Positions 43,039-52,328 of a stretch of DNA of 64,000 nucleotides are shown here, in pieces. Under the pieces are notes generated by a model. It saw only the letters and a list, made by a program, of their open reading frames with translations, was not told where the DNA came from and did not search any database. The first letter of the stretch is position 1. Every line of letters starts with the position of its first letter. Origin of the DNA: Legionella saoudiensis (GTDB lineage Bacteria > Pseudomonadota > Gammaproteobacteria > Legionellales > Legionellaceae); assembly GCF_001465875.1 (NCBI RefSeq), contig NZ_LN901320.1, positions 124,001-188,000 on the forward strand. Direction: 5' to 3'. A program made the translations under genes and the position numbers.

Positions 43039-44334
43039 ATGCAAGAGAAACAAAATTATTTTTTTAGAACCAGGACAGCAAAAAAGGCGTCCAATCATCA
43101 AGAATACGGAATTCAAATTCCTTCTCCTATTGATATTCAACAAATGCGAGAGATGCCTGCTGGTGGTCATGAAGATCAATATCAGCGCTTAACGCATATG
43201 ACAGAAAAAATAAAACAAATTGAATCAGAGAATCCTTCCCTACCTGTAATGACTACGGATCAAGTTGCATTACCTGAGGTTTGGAGTAATGTATTTAATG
43301 CAATAAGGGAGGGGGATGAAACTGCCGCATTGGCATGGCTAAGTGAAATTCCTGTTCGAGATATGTTGTTACAAGCCATACTGACTACCCATTCTTTTGA
43401 ATACTTGCAAAAGCTGGTGCATTACTGCATCCAGGCAAGAGCGAATGGTGTTTTGGATTTAGATAATGACGTAGTAATAACTCCCGGAACCTTCGAGGTG
43501 GTGGTTAAGGATCTGGCTACCACATTAACTCATGGCGCAAAACTACATTTCTCTTTTGGCCTGCCTAGCCATCATGCATTCAAAGATGAAGGCAGTGGTT
43601 TTTGCATCTTAGATAAAACTGCAATTTTAATTAAATACGCAGCGCAGGCTAATCCTACCTTAAGATTTCTGGTAATTGGAACCGATATTAATCGCGATAA
43701 TGGTTTAGGTGATGATTTAATCACTACGGCTGCTCATTTGTCCATTCGGCATGTGGATATTTTTGATTCACGTGTTTACCCACGACAAGGTCATTCTTTT
43801 ATACAAAGAAATCTTGGATTTACTAGCGAAAAAATAGAGGAGGGTATTAACTGTTGGCAGCATGCTAATGCACGGTATCTAGCCGTGGATTTAAGCTTAA
43901 TCAGCCGACAAAACCAGGAATTCCATCCTGCGCTTGCCTTTGCAGTTCAACAAATGAAAGCAGAAATTACTCAGGCAAAAAAGGATAAGCAGAAAATTAT
44001 GATATTCTTACCAACAGGTTGGGACTCTCATGAGGATGAAACGGCCTATTGTGGTAAATACATTACTAACCGCATAATGAGCAAACTTGAGGCAAAAAAA
44101 CAACGTTTCAGCAATGAGGATATGCTTCGATTTTACGAGGAAGTATTTGACTTATACCAAGACAATAAGAAATTAATAGCTGGAATATATTGGGGGCTAG
44201 AAGGCGGATATTATCGGCCAATGTATGAAAAGCAAATAACCCTACTCTTAAATGAAATGCTTAAAAAGCTAGTAAATGAAGAAACAAGTAGCCTTGATGC
44301 TATGCAACGTACCCAAGGTTGTCAAAGCAAGTAA
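43039..44334 (+). CDS. Histone-deacetylase-like protein with altered zinc site
   Basis: A 431-residue protein without signal peptide. Residues about 170-400 match the HDAC/acetylpolyamine amidohydrolase fold. The motif SHHAFKDEGSGFC (about 177-189) holds the catalytic HH pair. GTDINRDNG (about 215-223) aligns with the zinc motif D-x-H-H-G-N-G. GWDSHEDE (about 328-335) aligns with GFDAH, giving the second zinc aspartate. LEGGYY (about 387-392) gives the catalytic tyrosine. Two of three zinc ligands remain (D216, D329), but the histidine is asparagine (N218). The ATG at 43039 has AGGA at a normal distance; 43033 is too close. Just upstream are CTTAATATC and CTTAAATTT (43002-43023), not canonically spaced. 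Probably a Dot/Icm effector; L. pneumophila LphD is also an HDAC-like effector, but orthology is not shown. Confidence 0.75.
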   Translation: MQEKQNYFFRTRTAKKASNHQEYGIQIPSPIDIQQMREMPAGGHEDQYQRLTHMTEKIKQIESENPSLPVMTTDQVALPEVWSNVFNAIREGDETAALAWLSEIPVRDMLLQAILTTHSFEYLQKLVHYCIQARANGVLDLDNDVVITPGTFEVVVKDLATTLTHGAKLHFSFGLPSHHAFKDEGSGFCILDKTAILIKYAAQANPTLRFLVIGTDINRDNGLGDDLITTAAHLSIRHVDIFDSRVYPRQGHSFIQRNLGFTSEKIEEGINCWQHANARYLAVDLSLISRQNQEFHPALAFAVQQMKAEITQAKKDKQKIMIFLPTGWDSHEDETAYCGKYITNRIMSKLEAKKQRFSNEDMLRFYEEVFDLYQDNKKLIAGIYWGLEGGYYRPMYEKQITLLLNEMLKKLVNEETSSLDAMQRTQGCQSK

Positions 44335-44380
44335 GTATAATCCTGGAGATAGGAACATAGGCGAAACAGGGAACTATACT

Positions 44381-44421
44381 CCTGAACAGGTATGATGATT
44401 TAGCATCGTACCTGTTTCAGG
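44381..44421. terminator. Long hairpin after the HDAC-like gene
   Basis: CCTGAACAGGTATGATG (44381-44397) pairs with CATCGTACCTGTTTCAGG (44404-44421) with one bulge and one G-U pair around a 6-base loop. Located between convergent genes; probable terminator. Confidence 0.6.
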
Positions 44422-44430
44422 AAAGCCATT

Positions 44431-44464
44431 ACCCTAAGTTTCTCAGGATGTTGAGAATTAGGGT
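44431..44464 (-). terminator. Hairpin overlapping the phosphatase stop codon
   Basis: ACCCTAA (44431-44437) pairs with TTAGGGT (44458-44464), with an inner TCTCA/TGAGA pair. It overlaps the 3' end of the minus-strand phosphatase gene and probably terminates it. Confidence 0.5.
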
Positions 44465-45135
44465 AAATAATAATAAGGGTTGGGTAATTTGAATCCTTTT
44501 TCAGCATAGCCGCCTTTGATATCGCTATACTGATCCCCAATTGTTGCAATAATGGTATAGCCTTTTTGGGTAATTAATTTACGTGTGTTCGCCTTAAATG
44601 GAATAATGGATTTTTCTGCATAATCACTAGGACGTAAATAAAGCCCAGCCCATCTATGATAACCTGCGCGATGTAAATTTTTTGCTGTTGCGTTAGCTTC
44701 GGGTTTGCGCCTTCCTGTAACAAAAAAAACGTTTACGCCACGATTGACAGCGTCTTTATATAAACTGAGCATTGGTTTAATTGCCGGGGAATTAGCAGCC
44801 ATAACATCCTGATGGAAATCAGCACGCGTTCCAGAAAAATCACGTTTAATCATGTATTTATAATTTGATAAGCTGGTTTCGTCGATATCTAGAACAATTG
44901 CTAAGTTTTTGGGATTTTTTCTTTTTTTATTAAGACGTGCTTGCTGATTAATATAGTGTTTTGCTTTTTCAACTACTTGCGCTAAGTCTTTTTCATAACG
45001 GCCTGAGTCATGATACTTTTTTAGTTCATTTTTCACACAGCTTAAGTTTGGTGGCTCAGCATAAGTAGGTGCTGCCACAGCAAGCGTAGTACAAAAGGCT
45101 AATGCCGCGAGTGGAAATTTATAGAATGGTTTCAT
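44458..45135 (-). CDS. Periplasmic HAD-superfamily acid phosphatase
   Basis: A 225-residue exported phosphatase. The signal peptide ends near ALAVAAPTYA (cleavage after about residue 26), with no lipobox. The HAD motifs are intact: nucleophile/acid AIVLDIDETSL (about 80-90), motif II FVTGRRKPE, and motif III/IV TIGDQYSDIKGG. Sequence type is the class B/C acid phosphatase group (Pfam Acid_phosphat_B-like; vegetative storage protein and P4-like). It hydrolyses phosphomonoesters such as nucleotides in the periplasm. No operon partner; smc is divergent 140 bases away. Legionella has several secreted acid phosphatases; I do not assign it to a named one. Confidence 0.85.
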   Translation of the reverse strand: MKPFYKFPLAALAFCTTLAVAAPTYAEPPNLSCVKNELKKYHDSGRYEKDLAQVVEKAKHYINQQARLNKKRKNPKNLAIVLDIDETSLSNYKYMIKRDFSGTRADFHQDVMAANSPAIKPMLSLYKDAVNRGVNVFFVTGRRKPEANATAKNLHRAGYHRWAGLYLRPSDYAEKSIIPFKANTRKLITQKGYTIIATIGDQYSDIKGGYAEKGFKLPNPYYYLP

Positions 45136-45274
45136 TTAGATACCTATGTTTTACCGATGGCGGCATTATACTCAAGATACTTAATAATTTGGTAGTACAA
45201 TCCTTAGTAAAATGCAGCGTTTTTATATTTCCTCAGTTATAATGCGCGTTTATTTTGTTTAAATTGCCAAGGTC

Positions 45275-48200
45275 ATGCATTTAAAGCAATTAAAATTAGC
45301 GGGTTTTAAATCTTTCGTAGATCCTACCGTAGTGCATTTTCCAAGCCAATTGGTTGCCGTGGTTGGTCCAAATGGTTGTGGAAAATCTAATATTATTGAT
45401 GCCGTGCGTTGGGTTATGGGGGAGAGTTCTGCGCGTAATTTACGCGGCGAGTCCATGACCGATGTTATTTTCAATGGTTCATCCAACCGTAAACCAGTTG
45501 GGCAGGCCTCGGTGGAATTAATTTTCGACAACAGCCTTGGACGTTTGACTGGACCATTCGCCAGTTATGGTGAAATTGCTGTAAAACGTGTAGTGACTCG
45601 TGATGGAGATTCTTCTTATTATCTGAATGGCAGCCGTTGCCGTCGTAAAGACATCACGGACATTTTCTTAGGCACTGGGGCTGGCGCGCGTGGTTATTCC
45701 ATTATTGGCCAAGGTACCATTTCGCAGTTGATTGAAGCAAGGCCTGAGGATTTACGCGTTTTTCTAGAAGAAGCAGCAGGTGTTTCTAAATACAAAGAGC
45801 GTCGAAAAGAAACCTTACAACGCATCGCACATACCCGAGAAAACCTTACTCGTGTTGCTGATATCCGTGATGAATTAGATAAGCAATTGCAGCGATTAGA
45901 GCGTCAGGCCAAAGCGGCAGAACGCTACCTTATTCTGAAAGAAGAAGAGCAATTATGCCGTGCAGAAATCTTAGCCTTAAAATGGCGCGATTTTGTTGCA
46001 CAACAGCAGGTGAAACAACGTGAGTTACAAGAGTTAGCGGTTAACCATGCAGAGCAGCAAAGCATTTTAACGAAAGCCAATACCGAACGGGTGATGTTCA
46101 ATGAGAAACTTCACGATGCGGATGAGCAGACCCAACAGATACAGGCAACTTTTTACCAGTTGGGGACGGAAATTGCGCGTTTAGAAGAAACCATACAACA
46201 ACAGGCTCGTGAAAAAAAACGCTTGGAGCAAGATCAGCAGCAAATGCAAGATGATTGGCAGATTGCTGAGGAACAATTAAAACAAGATCAAGAAGAGTTA
46301 TTACAGTGCCAACAAAAAGCAGAAAGCCTTGATTTACAATTAACTAAGTTACGGGCTCAATTTAAAGAGTACGAAGGGCAGTCGCAGGAAACTCAAAAAC
46401 AACAGGCACAATGGGATATACGTTGGCAAGAGGTGCAGGCCCAAGCGAACCACTTGAAAAGAGAGTTTCAAGTAGCGCAAGTAAATGCCCAGCATTTGGA
46501 GCAAAAACAGCAACAAACCTTAGTTCGTTTGGAAAAACTGCAATTAGAGCAAGAGTCCATATCCCTTATTGAATTACAGCAGACCCGTGAGGACTTGGAA
46601 AAACAGCGGGAAAAGCTAATAGAAAATCATCAATTTGATGAGACACAATTAAAACAAAGTCAAGAGTATTCCAGTCAATTAAGGGCCAAGGCGCAGGAAA
46701 CAGAACTGCAATTACACCAACTGCAAGATGAGTTTCATCGTGCAAATAGTGAATATGCCGCCTTGCAGGCCGCTCAACGTGCAGCTAGGCAAGGGATGCA
46801 AACCAAGCAAAATGGAGTTAGTGTCTGGACTGATAAACCGCGCTTAATGGATGTACTCCAGGTTGAACCTAAATGGCAAATTGCCTGTGAACGCGTATTG
46901 GATGAAGCGTTGCATGCTTATGTTTTAGAAACCTTTGAAGAACTGTGGCCACAACGAGAACTATGTGAGCGCCAAGGGGAAAATATTGTTACGATGCGTG
47001 CGGTGACAGCGCAAACGGCTAGTCGCCCATGCCTCATCGATAAAATACAAGGAGCTGTTCCGGCACATGTGCATCCTTTAGAGCATATTTTTACTGCAGA
47101 GCATTTTGATGAAGCCCTAAGTTGGTTGCCAGAATTGGCTGAACATCAGTCGATTATTACTCCAGAAGGTTTTTGGCTAGGTAGTGGCTGGGTTAAATTT
47201 GTTCCCACCAAGGAGCAGGATGAGTTAGGCTTACTGACGCGTCAACAAAAGATTGCTGATCTAACTCAAGTCGTTGCCGCTCTTGAACAAAAAATTGCTG
47301 AATTAAGGGTGCTGCGCGATCAGTACCATCACGAGGTAGAAAAAAGCATCCAAGCTGTGGAGTTGCAACAGCTTAATGTGAACTCTAGTAATGAGGCATT
47401 AAGAACGAACAGCACCGCATTAAGTACCAATGAGCAAGCTATTCTTCATGCGGAAAAGCTTGCGGCAACGTTAGCGGATGAATGTGATGAATTGCAAATG
47501 GTACTGGAGAATACTGTTGCGGAACACATGGCGATTAAAGAGCGTTTGCACGATTTAGAGGGGCAATGCCAAGAGTCTGAATTGCAGCAAGAACAATGCT
47601 TGCATGCAAAGCAAGAGTGGCTCAATGCTCTTGTATTGCAGAATAAACAGGTTGAAGATGCGCGTATAGCCTTGCATCATGCAGAGCTAGAATATGAGCG
47701 GGAAAAAAATAAAATACAGCAATTAGGTGATCGTATTGCTCGTGAGCAAGAACGCTTGGATATCCTACAAGAGCGTTTAGAAAGCCTGGCATTGCTTTGT
47801 TTGCAATCAGAAAACCCTGGCACAGAACTTAAAGAACAATTAGAGCAGCTACTTCTGCAACAAGCTGAAGTCGAAATGCAATTAACCATGAGCCGGGAGC
47901 AGCAGGCGCAACTGCGCATGGATCTTGAAGATCTTGAGAAAAATATTTTAAACTGTGATCGTGAAGTCAAGCGAGTGCAAGAGTTAATTGGGCAAGCACG
48001 TATGGAGGAACAGGCTTTAGCTGTTCGGGCGAGCTCGGTCCAAGAATCCCTGGATGAATCTGGTTTACAGGCGCAAGCTTTGTTAGAACATATTCCTCAG
48101 GGTATAAGCCAAGGAATGCGAGAAGATGAGCTACTTGCTTTGACTGATAAAATTAAACGCTTGGGAGCGATTAATTTAGCTGCAATCGAAGAGTTCGCCA

Positions 48201-48769
48201 GTGAGCAACAGCGTAAAGTTTATTTAGATGAGCAACATAATGATTTATGTGAAGCCTTAGCAACGCTTGAAACTGCCATTGAAAAAATGGATAAGGAAAC
48301 TCGAGTACGTCTTGAAAATACTTTTGACGAAGTAAACACTTCATTTAAAGCTCTTTTTCCCCGACTTTTTGGTGGTGGTCGCGCGCAACTCGAATTAACT
48401 TGTGATAATTTGCTAGAAGCTGGTATTGTAGTAATGGCTCAGCCACCTGGAAAACGAAATAGTACGATTCATTTATTATCCGGTGGGGAAAAGGCAATGA
48501 CTGCGGTGGCTTTAGTATTTGCTATTTTCCAGTTAAATCCTTCACCATTTTGTATGTTGGATGAAGTGGATGCGCCTTTAGATGATGTTAACGTGGGGCG
48601 TTTTTGCGCGATGGTAAAAGAGATGTCACAATACGTGCAGTTCCTTTTTATTACACATAATAAAGTAACGATGGAGTTGGCAGATCATTTGATGGGGGTA
48701 ACTATGCGTGAGCCTGGTGTTTCTCGCTTGGTTGCTGTTGATGTAACACAAGCTTTGGCTATGGAGTAA
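45275..48769 (+). CDS. smc: Smc chromosome-segregation ATPase
   Basis: Condensin subunit of 1164 residues that compacts and helps segregate DNA. Head: Walker A GPNGCGKS (31-38) followed by NIIDAVRWVMGESSARNLRG-like sequence. Two long coiled coils (about 170-500 and 680-1000) flank a hinge domain (about 510-660, VLQVEPKWQIACERVLDEAL). C-terminal head: ABC signature LLSGGEKAMTAVAL (about 1068-1081) and Walker B FCMLDEVDAPLDD. Complete. It is followed directly by zipA, the usual gammaproteobacterial pairing outside the enterics. Confidence 0.96.
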   Translation: MHLKQLKLAGFKSFVDPTVVHFPSQLVAVVGPNGCGKSNIIDAVRWVMGESSARNLRGESMTDVIFNGSSNRKPVGQASVELIFDNSLGRLTGPFASYGEIAVKRVVTRDGDSSYYLNGSRCRRKDITDIFLGTGAGARGYSIIGQGTISQLIEARPEDLRVFLEEAAGVSKYKERRKETLQRIAHTRENLTRVADIRDELDKQLQRLERQAKAAERYLILKEEEQLCRAEILALKWRDFVAQQQVKQRELQELAVNHAEQQSILTKANTERVMFNEKLHDADEQTQQIQATFYQLGTEIARLEETIQQQAREKKRLEQDQQQMQDDWQIAEEQLKQDQEELLQCQQKAESLDLQLTKLRAQFKEYEGQSQETQKQQAQWDIRWQEVQAQANHLKREFQVAQVNAQHLEQKQQQTLVRLEKLQLEQESISLIELQQTREDLEKQREKLIENHQFDETQLKQSQEYSSQLRAKAQETELQLHQLQDEFHRANSEYAALQAAQRAARQGMQTKQNGVSVWTDKPRLMDVLQVEPKWQIACERVLDEALHAYVLETFEELWPQRELCERQGENIVTMRAVTAQTASRPCLIDKIQGAVPAHVHPLEHIFTAEHFDEALSWLPELAEHQSIITPEGFWLGSGWVKFVPTKEQDELGLLTRQQKIADLTQVVAALEQKIAELRVLRDQYHHEVEKSIQAVELQQLNVNSSNEALRTNSTALSTNEQAILHAEKLAATLADECDELQMVLENTVAEHMAIKERLHDLEGQCQESELQQEQCLHAKQEWLNALVLQNKQVEDARIALHHAELEYEREKNKIQQLGDRIAREQERLDILQERLESLALLCLQSENPGTELKEQLEQLLLQQAEVEMQLTMSREQQAQLRMDLEDLEKNILNCDREVKRVQELIGQARMEEQALAVRASSVQESLDESGLQAQALLEHIPQGISQGMREDELLALTDKIKRLGAINLAAIEEFASEQQRKVYLDEQHNDLCEALATLETAIEKMDKETRVRLENTFDEVNTSFKALFPRLFGGGRAQLELTCDNLLEAGIVVMAQPPGKRNSTIHLLSGGEKAMTAVALVFAIFQLNPSPFCMLDEVDAPLDDVNVGRFCAMVKEMSQYVQFLFITHNKVTMELADHLMGVTMREPGVSRLVAVDVTQALAME

Positions 48770-49573
48770 ATGATGCAGGCAAATTGGAGTTTGATACTTA
48801 ATGTCCTGTTGTTGATTGGGGTAATAGTTGCCATTGGGCGCTTAATGAAGGCTCGTAGACAGGGCTTAAAAACAGTACGTCAACCGACTAGGGGACGAGC
48901 AGAGGCAAACCCTGCTTATGATGGTCCAAGTTACGGCGATGATATCATTGCGGTTCGCAAGCTAAATGCTGAATCTGCGGTCGCCGAGGATGTAAAAAAA
49001 AACAATGCGAACCCACCACCGCCACGATTAATTCCTGAAGATGAAGAGCCTGTCTTATTAAATACGACTGAGCGCGCAGCGCCTAGAATTGATATTGGGA
49101 ATCTTGAAGAGTGTGAGCAGGAAACTGCGGAGAATGCAACAGGCCCAACACTCATGATGTTTTTACTTGCTAAGGAAAGCCGGCAATTTGCCGGTTATGA
49201 GTTATTGCAAACGGTATTAGCTGCTGGATTACGCTTCGGTGATGATGGTTTATTCCATCGCCACCAATTTACTAATGGTGATGGTCCTGTTATATGCAGC
49301 TTAGCTGCAGCAACCGCTACCGGTATTTTTGATTTACAAAACATTGGTGCGTTCACTGTACGCGGTTTGTGCCTTTACATGCAAGCAACGAATAATCCTA
49401 AAATAGATGCGCAACGTTTTGCGACGATGCTGGATACTGCCAGACAATTAAGTGATGGTTTGGATGCGCATTTATTAGATGAGCAACGTCGTCCCTTAAC
49501 TGAGGAACGTATCCTTCGTTATCAACAAACATTGAATTTGAATTCTACTCATCTTGAGGCCGCTTTAGCCTAA
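48770..49573 (+). CDS. zipA: ZipA, FtsZ-anchoring division protein
   Basis: Inner-membrane division protein, 267 residues. One N-terminal membrane segment (SLILNVLLLIGVIVAIGRLM, about residues 6-25), a basic then variable linker (about 26-125) and the C-terminal FtsZ-binding domain (about 130-260; GPTLMMFLLAKESRQFAGYEL, then FTVRGLCLYMQATNNPKIDA). ZipA tethers the Z-ring to the membrane. It abuts smc (TAAATG), so the two are co-transcribed. Its target, FtsZ, is encoded 10 kb downstream in the same direction. The start may be at 48770 or 48773. Confidence 0.9.
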   Translation: MMQANWSLILNVLLLIGVIVAIGRLMKARRQGLKTVRQPTRGRAEANPAYDGPSYGDDIIAVRKLNAESAVAEDVKKNNANPPPPRLIPEDEEPVLLNTTERAAPRIDIGNLEECEQETAENATGPTLMMFLLAKESRQFAGYELLQTVLAAGLRFGDDGLFHRHQFTNGDGPVICSLAAATATGIFDLQNIGAFTVRGLCLYMQATNNPKIDAQRFATMLDTARQLSDGLDAHLLDEQRRPLTEERILRYQQTLNLNSTHLEAALA

Positions 49574-49605
49574 TCCGCAGGAGCATAGCGCAAACAAATG
49601 GAGTT

Positions 49606-49635
49606 ATCGTAGCCTGTGAAAGTGCAGGCTACGAT
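49606..49635 (+). terminator. Terminator after zipA
   Basis: ATCGTAGCCTG (49606-49616) and CAGGCTACGAT (49625-49635) pair perfectly around 8 bases, followed by TTTAAG. It separates smc-zipA from the mur/fts genes. Confidence 0.6.
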
Positions 49636-49742
49636 TTAAGAAAACAATAGCTCGTAAACAAAAATCATAGCTTCATACAATACCCCTTGAACTCCACGCT
49701 AAAGTGTTAGTACACTAGTCTTTTGGTCTTTCTTTCCTACTT

Positions 49743-51071
49743 ATGAATTTAAATACAGTTGCTGCGTTACTTACTCAATCATGTCAGATTAATGCTGAGA
49801 TTACCGGTATTTGCACTGACAGTCGCGAAATCAAACAGGGAAATGTGTTTGTTGCAATTCAAGGTGAACATTTTGACGGGCATGAATTTATTAAAGAGGT
49901 CGAAGCAAAGGGCGCTTTGGCTGCTATTGTGAAGCATGCAGTTGCAGGTGTTAGTATGCCTCAGTTTATCGTGCAAGACCCTCTGCAGGCTTTAGCTAAA
50001 ATTGCTGCGGCTCACCGTCAAGATATTCATTGCCCAGTTATTGCTTTAACGGGCTCGAATGGCAAAACTACAACCAAGGAAATGATCGCGGCTATTTTGC
50101 CCGCACCTTCTCATGCAACCAAAGGTAATTTAAATAATCACATTGGCGCTCCTTTAAGCGTACTTCAACTTACTAGCCAGCATCGTTATGCAGTTTTTGA
50201 GTTAGGAGCAAACCATATTGGTGAAATTGCACATACCGTAGCTATTGTTCATCCTGATGTAACACTAATTAATAATATTGCACCGGCCCATGTTGAAGGC
50301 TTTGGCTCCATCGACGGTGTTGCTCGAGCTAAAGGTGAGATTCATCAAGGCCTTGCTACCGCAGGTACAGCGGTGATTAACGACGATGACAGTTATGCGC
50401 ATTTTTGGGATGAGCTGTTAACCGATAAAAAAGTATTACGTTTTTCCATTGAACATCCAGCAGATATTTATGCGCAAGATGTTCGTTTAGATGCACGAGG
50501 ATGTGGCCAATTTTCTTTAATTCTACCTAATGGAAGAGCAGACATTCAATTGAATGTTCCGGGGATGCACAATATACGTAATGCACTAGCAGCTGCTGCC
50601 TGTTGCTATGCGGTGGGCATTGCCATTAAAGACATTCAACAGGGTTTGACTAATTTTGGTGGTGTAAAAGGACGTTTAACCGTGCTGTTGGGTAAAAATC
50701 AATCCACTATAATTGATGATACCTATAATGCCAATTTACGTTCCGTTCTAGCAGCTTTAGAGGTTTTAGCTGAGCGCCCCGGTAAAAAGATATTTGTTTT
50801 TGGTGATATGGGAGAGCTAGGCGTTTGGACTACTCAGCATCACCAGGAAGTAGGGCTTGCTGCGCGTAATTTAGGTATCGATTTATTTCTGAGCTGTGGT
50901 GCATTTAGCAAATTGGCTGCCGAGTCATTTGGCTCTGGCGGTAAGCACTTTGAGAATCAGGAGCTTTTGGTTGAAAGTTTAATCAATGAGCTTTCTTCTG
51001 ATACAGTTGTTTTGGTGAAAGGATCACGATCCAGTGCCATGGAAAAAATAGTGAATAAACTGCTTAATTGA
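49743..51071 (+). CDS. murF: UDP-MurNAc-tripeptide:D-Ala-D-Ala ligase
   Basis: Adds D-alanyl-D-alanine to UDP-MurNAc-tripeptide in the cytoplasm. The 442-residue Mur ligase has the ATP loop TGSNGKTTTKEM (about residues 107-118), FELGANHIGEI, and the C-terminal DDTYNANLRSVLAALEVL and FGDMGELG stretches. It starts the cell-wall run here. The usual upstream dcw genes (mraZ, mraW/rsmH, ftsL, ftsI, murE) are not in the window; zipA precedes it instead. The gap to mraY is 158 bases. Confidence 0.95.
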   Translation: MNLNTVAALLTQSCQINAEITGICTDSREIKQGNVFVAIQGEHFDGHEFIKEVEAKGALAAIVKHAVAGVSMPQFIVQDPLQALAKIAAAHRQDIHCPVIALTGSNGKTTTKEMIAAILPAPSHATKGNLNNHIGAPLSVLQLTSQHRYAVFELGANHIGEIAHTVAIVHPDVTLINNIAPAHVEGFGSIDGVARAKGEIHQGLATAGTAVINDDDSYAHFWDELLTDKKVLRFSIEHPADIYAQDVRLDARGCGQFSLILPNGRADIQLNVPGMHNIRNALAAAACCYAVGIAIKDIQQGLTNFGGVKGRLTVLLGKNQSTIIDDTYNANLRSVLAALEVLAERPGKKIFVFGDMGELGVWTTQHHQEVGLAARNLGIDLFLSCGAFSKLAAESFGSGGKHFENQELLVESLINELSSDTVVLVKGSRSSAMEKIVNKLLN

Positions 51072-51229
51072 TACGGTCTGAGTATGATATGCTTGGCCAC
51101 TTTTTTTTCCATGCCTTAAATGTCGTTGCTTATCGTGAGCGTTCACCTTAGGGGAATGCTTTCGTTCTTTCTGCGGATGATGCAATACGATAGATCTTAG
51201 GGTGCTATTTTAATGAGAGGAACAACAAT

Positions 51230-52315
51230 ATGCTCTACTGGCTAACGCAGTTATTTCAAGGACAATATCATGCGTTACGGGTGTTTCAATATTTAACATT
51301 TCGCTCCATTTTGGCTGCATTAACCGCCTTGATTGTTGGTTTGGTTTGCGGACCCTATACAATTCGCTGGTTACGCAACATGCAAATTGGTCAGATGGTT
51401 CGTGACGATGGTCCTCAGTCTCATTTATCAAAAGCAGGTACTCCTACCATGGGCGGGATATTAATTTTGCTCGCTGTTACGGTAAGTTGTTTACTCTGGG
51501 GCGATTTGCAACAGTCCAGCTTATGGCTTGTACTGCTCGTGACTTTAGGTAATGGGGTTGTGGGTTGGGTTGATGACTATCGTAAATTAGTTCTTAAAAA
51601 TAGCAAAGGCTTACCAGGGCGTTGGAAGTATTTTTGGCAGTCAGTTATTGCACTTATTGCCGTAATTTATTTGTACATGAATGCTACCTTACCAGTACAC
51701 ACCCAACTAGTACTACCATTTTTTAAATCGGTGACCATTGGTCTAGGTGTATTTTTCCCTGTTCTTGCTTATTTTGTTATTGTGGGTAGCTCCAATGCGG
51801 TGAATTTAACAGATGGCCTAGATGGCTTAGCTATTATGCCTATTGTTATGGTGGCAGGTGCTCTTGGTATTTTTGCTTATGCTTCCAGTAATGCCGTGCA
51901 TGCGCATTATTTAGGAATACCCTTTGTTCCTAATGAGGGGGAGTTAACCATTTTTTGTGCATCTATTGTAGGCGCAGGCTTAGGGTTCCTTTGGTATAAT
52001 AGCTATCCTGCCCAGTTATTTATGGGGGATGTGGGCTCTTTAGCCTTAGGCGCTGCTTTAGGTATTGTGGCTATAGTGGTGCGCCAAGAATTAGTGTTGC
52101 TCTTGATGGGCGGTTTATTTGTTATCGAGACGCTTTCGGTAATTTTACAAGTGGGGTACTTTAAGTATACCCATGGCAAGCGTTTATTTCGTATGGCGCC
52201 GCTACATCATCATTTTGAATTAAAAGGTTGGTCTGAGCCAAAGATAATCGTACGTTTTTGGATTATCACAGTTGTATTTGTGTTATGCGGATTGGCTACT
52301 TTAAAACTTCGATAG
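51230..52315 (+). CDS. mraY: Phospho-MurNAc-pentapeptide translocase (MraY)
   Basis: Inner-membrane enzyme that joins phospho-MurNAc-pentapeptide to undecaprenyl phosphate, giving lipid I. The 361-residue protein has ten hydrophobic segments, with the conserved KAGTPTMGG (about residues 66-74), the aspartate pair in [21 protein letters not shown] and the catalytic loop [13 protein letters not shown]. The start at 51230 matches the family N-terminus (MLYWL) and follows GAGAGGAACAA. Followed by murD after 13 bases. Confidence 0.96.
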   Translation: MLYWLTQLFQGQYHALRVFQYLTFRSILAALTALIVGLVCGPYTIRWLRNMQIGQMVRDDGPQSHLSKAGTPTMGGILILLAVTVSCLLWGDLQQSSLWLVLLVTLGNGVVGWVDDYRKLVLKNSKGLPGRWKYFWQSVIALIAVIYLYMNATLPVHTQLVLPFFKSVTIGLGVFFPVLAYFVIVGSSNAVNLTDGLDGLAIMPIVMVAGALGIFAYASSNAVHAHYLGIPFVPNEGELTIFCASIVGAGLGFLWYNSYPAQLFMGDVGSLALGAALGIVAIVVRQELVLLLMGGLFVIETLSVILQVGYFKYTHGKRLFRMAPLHHHFELKGWSEPKIIVRFWIITVVFVLCGLATLKLR

Positions 52316-52328
52316 ACAAGGTGCATTC

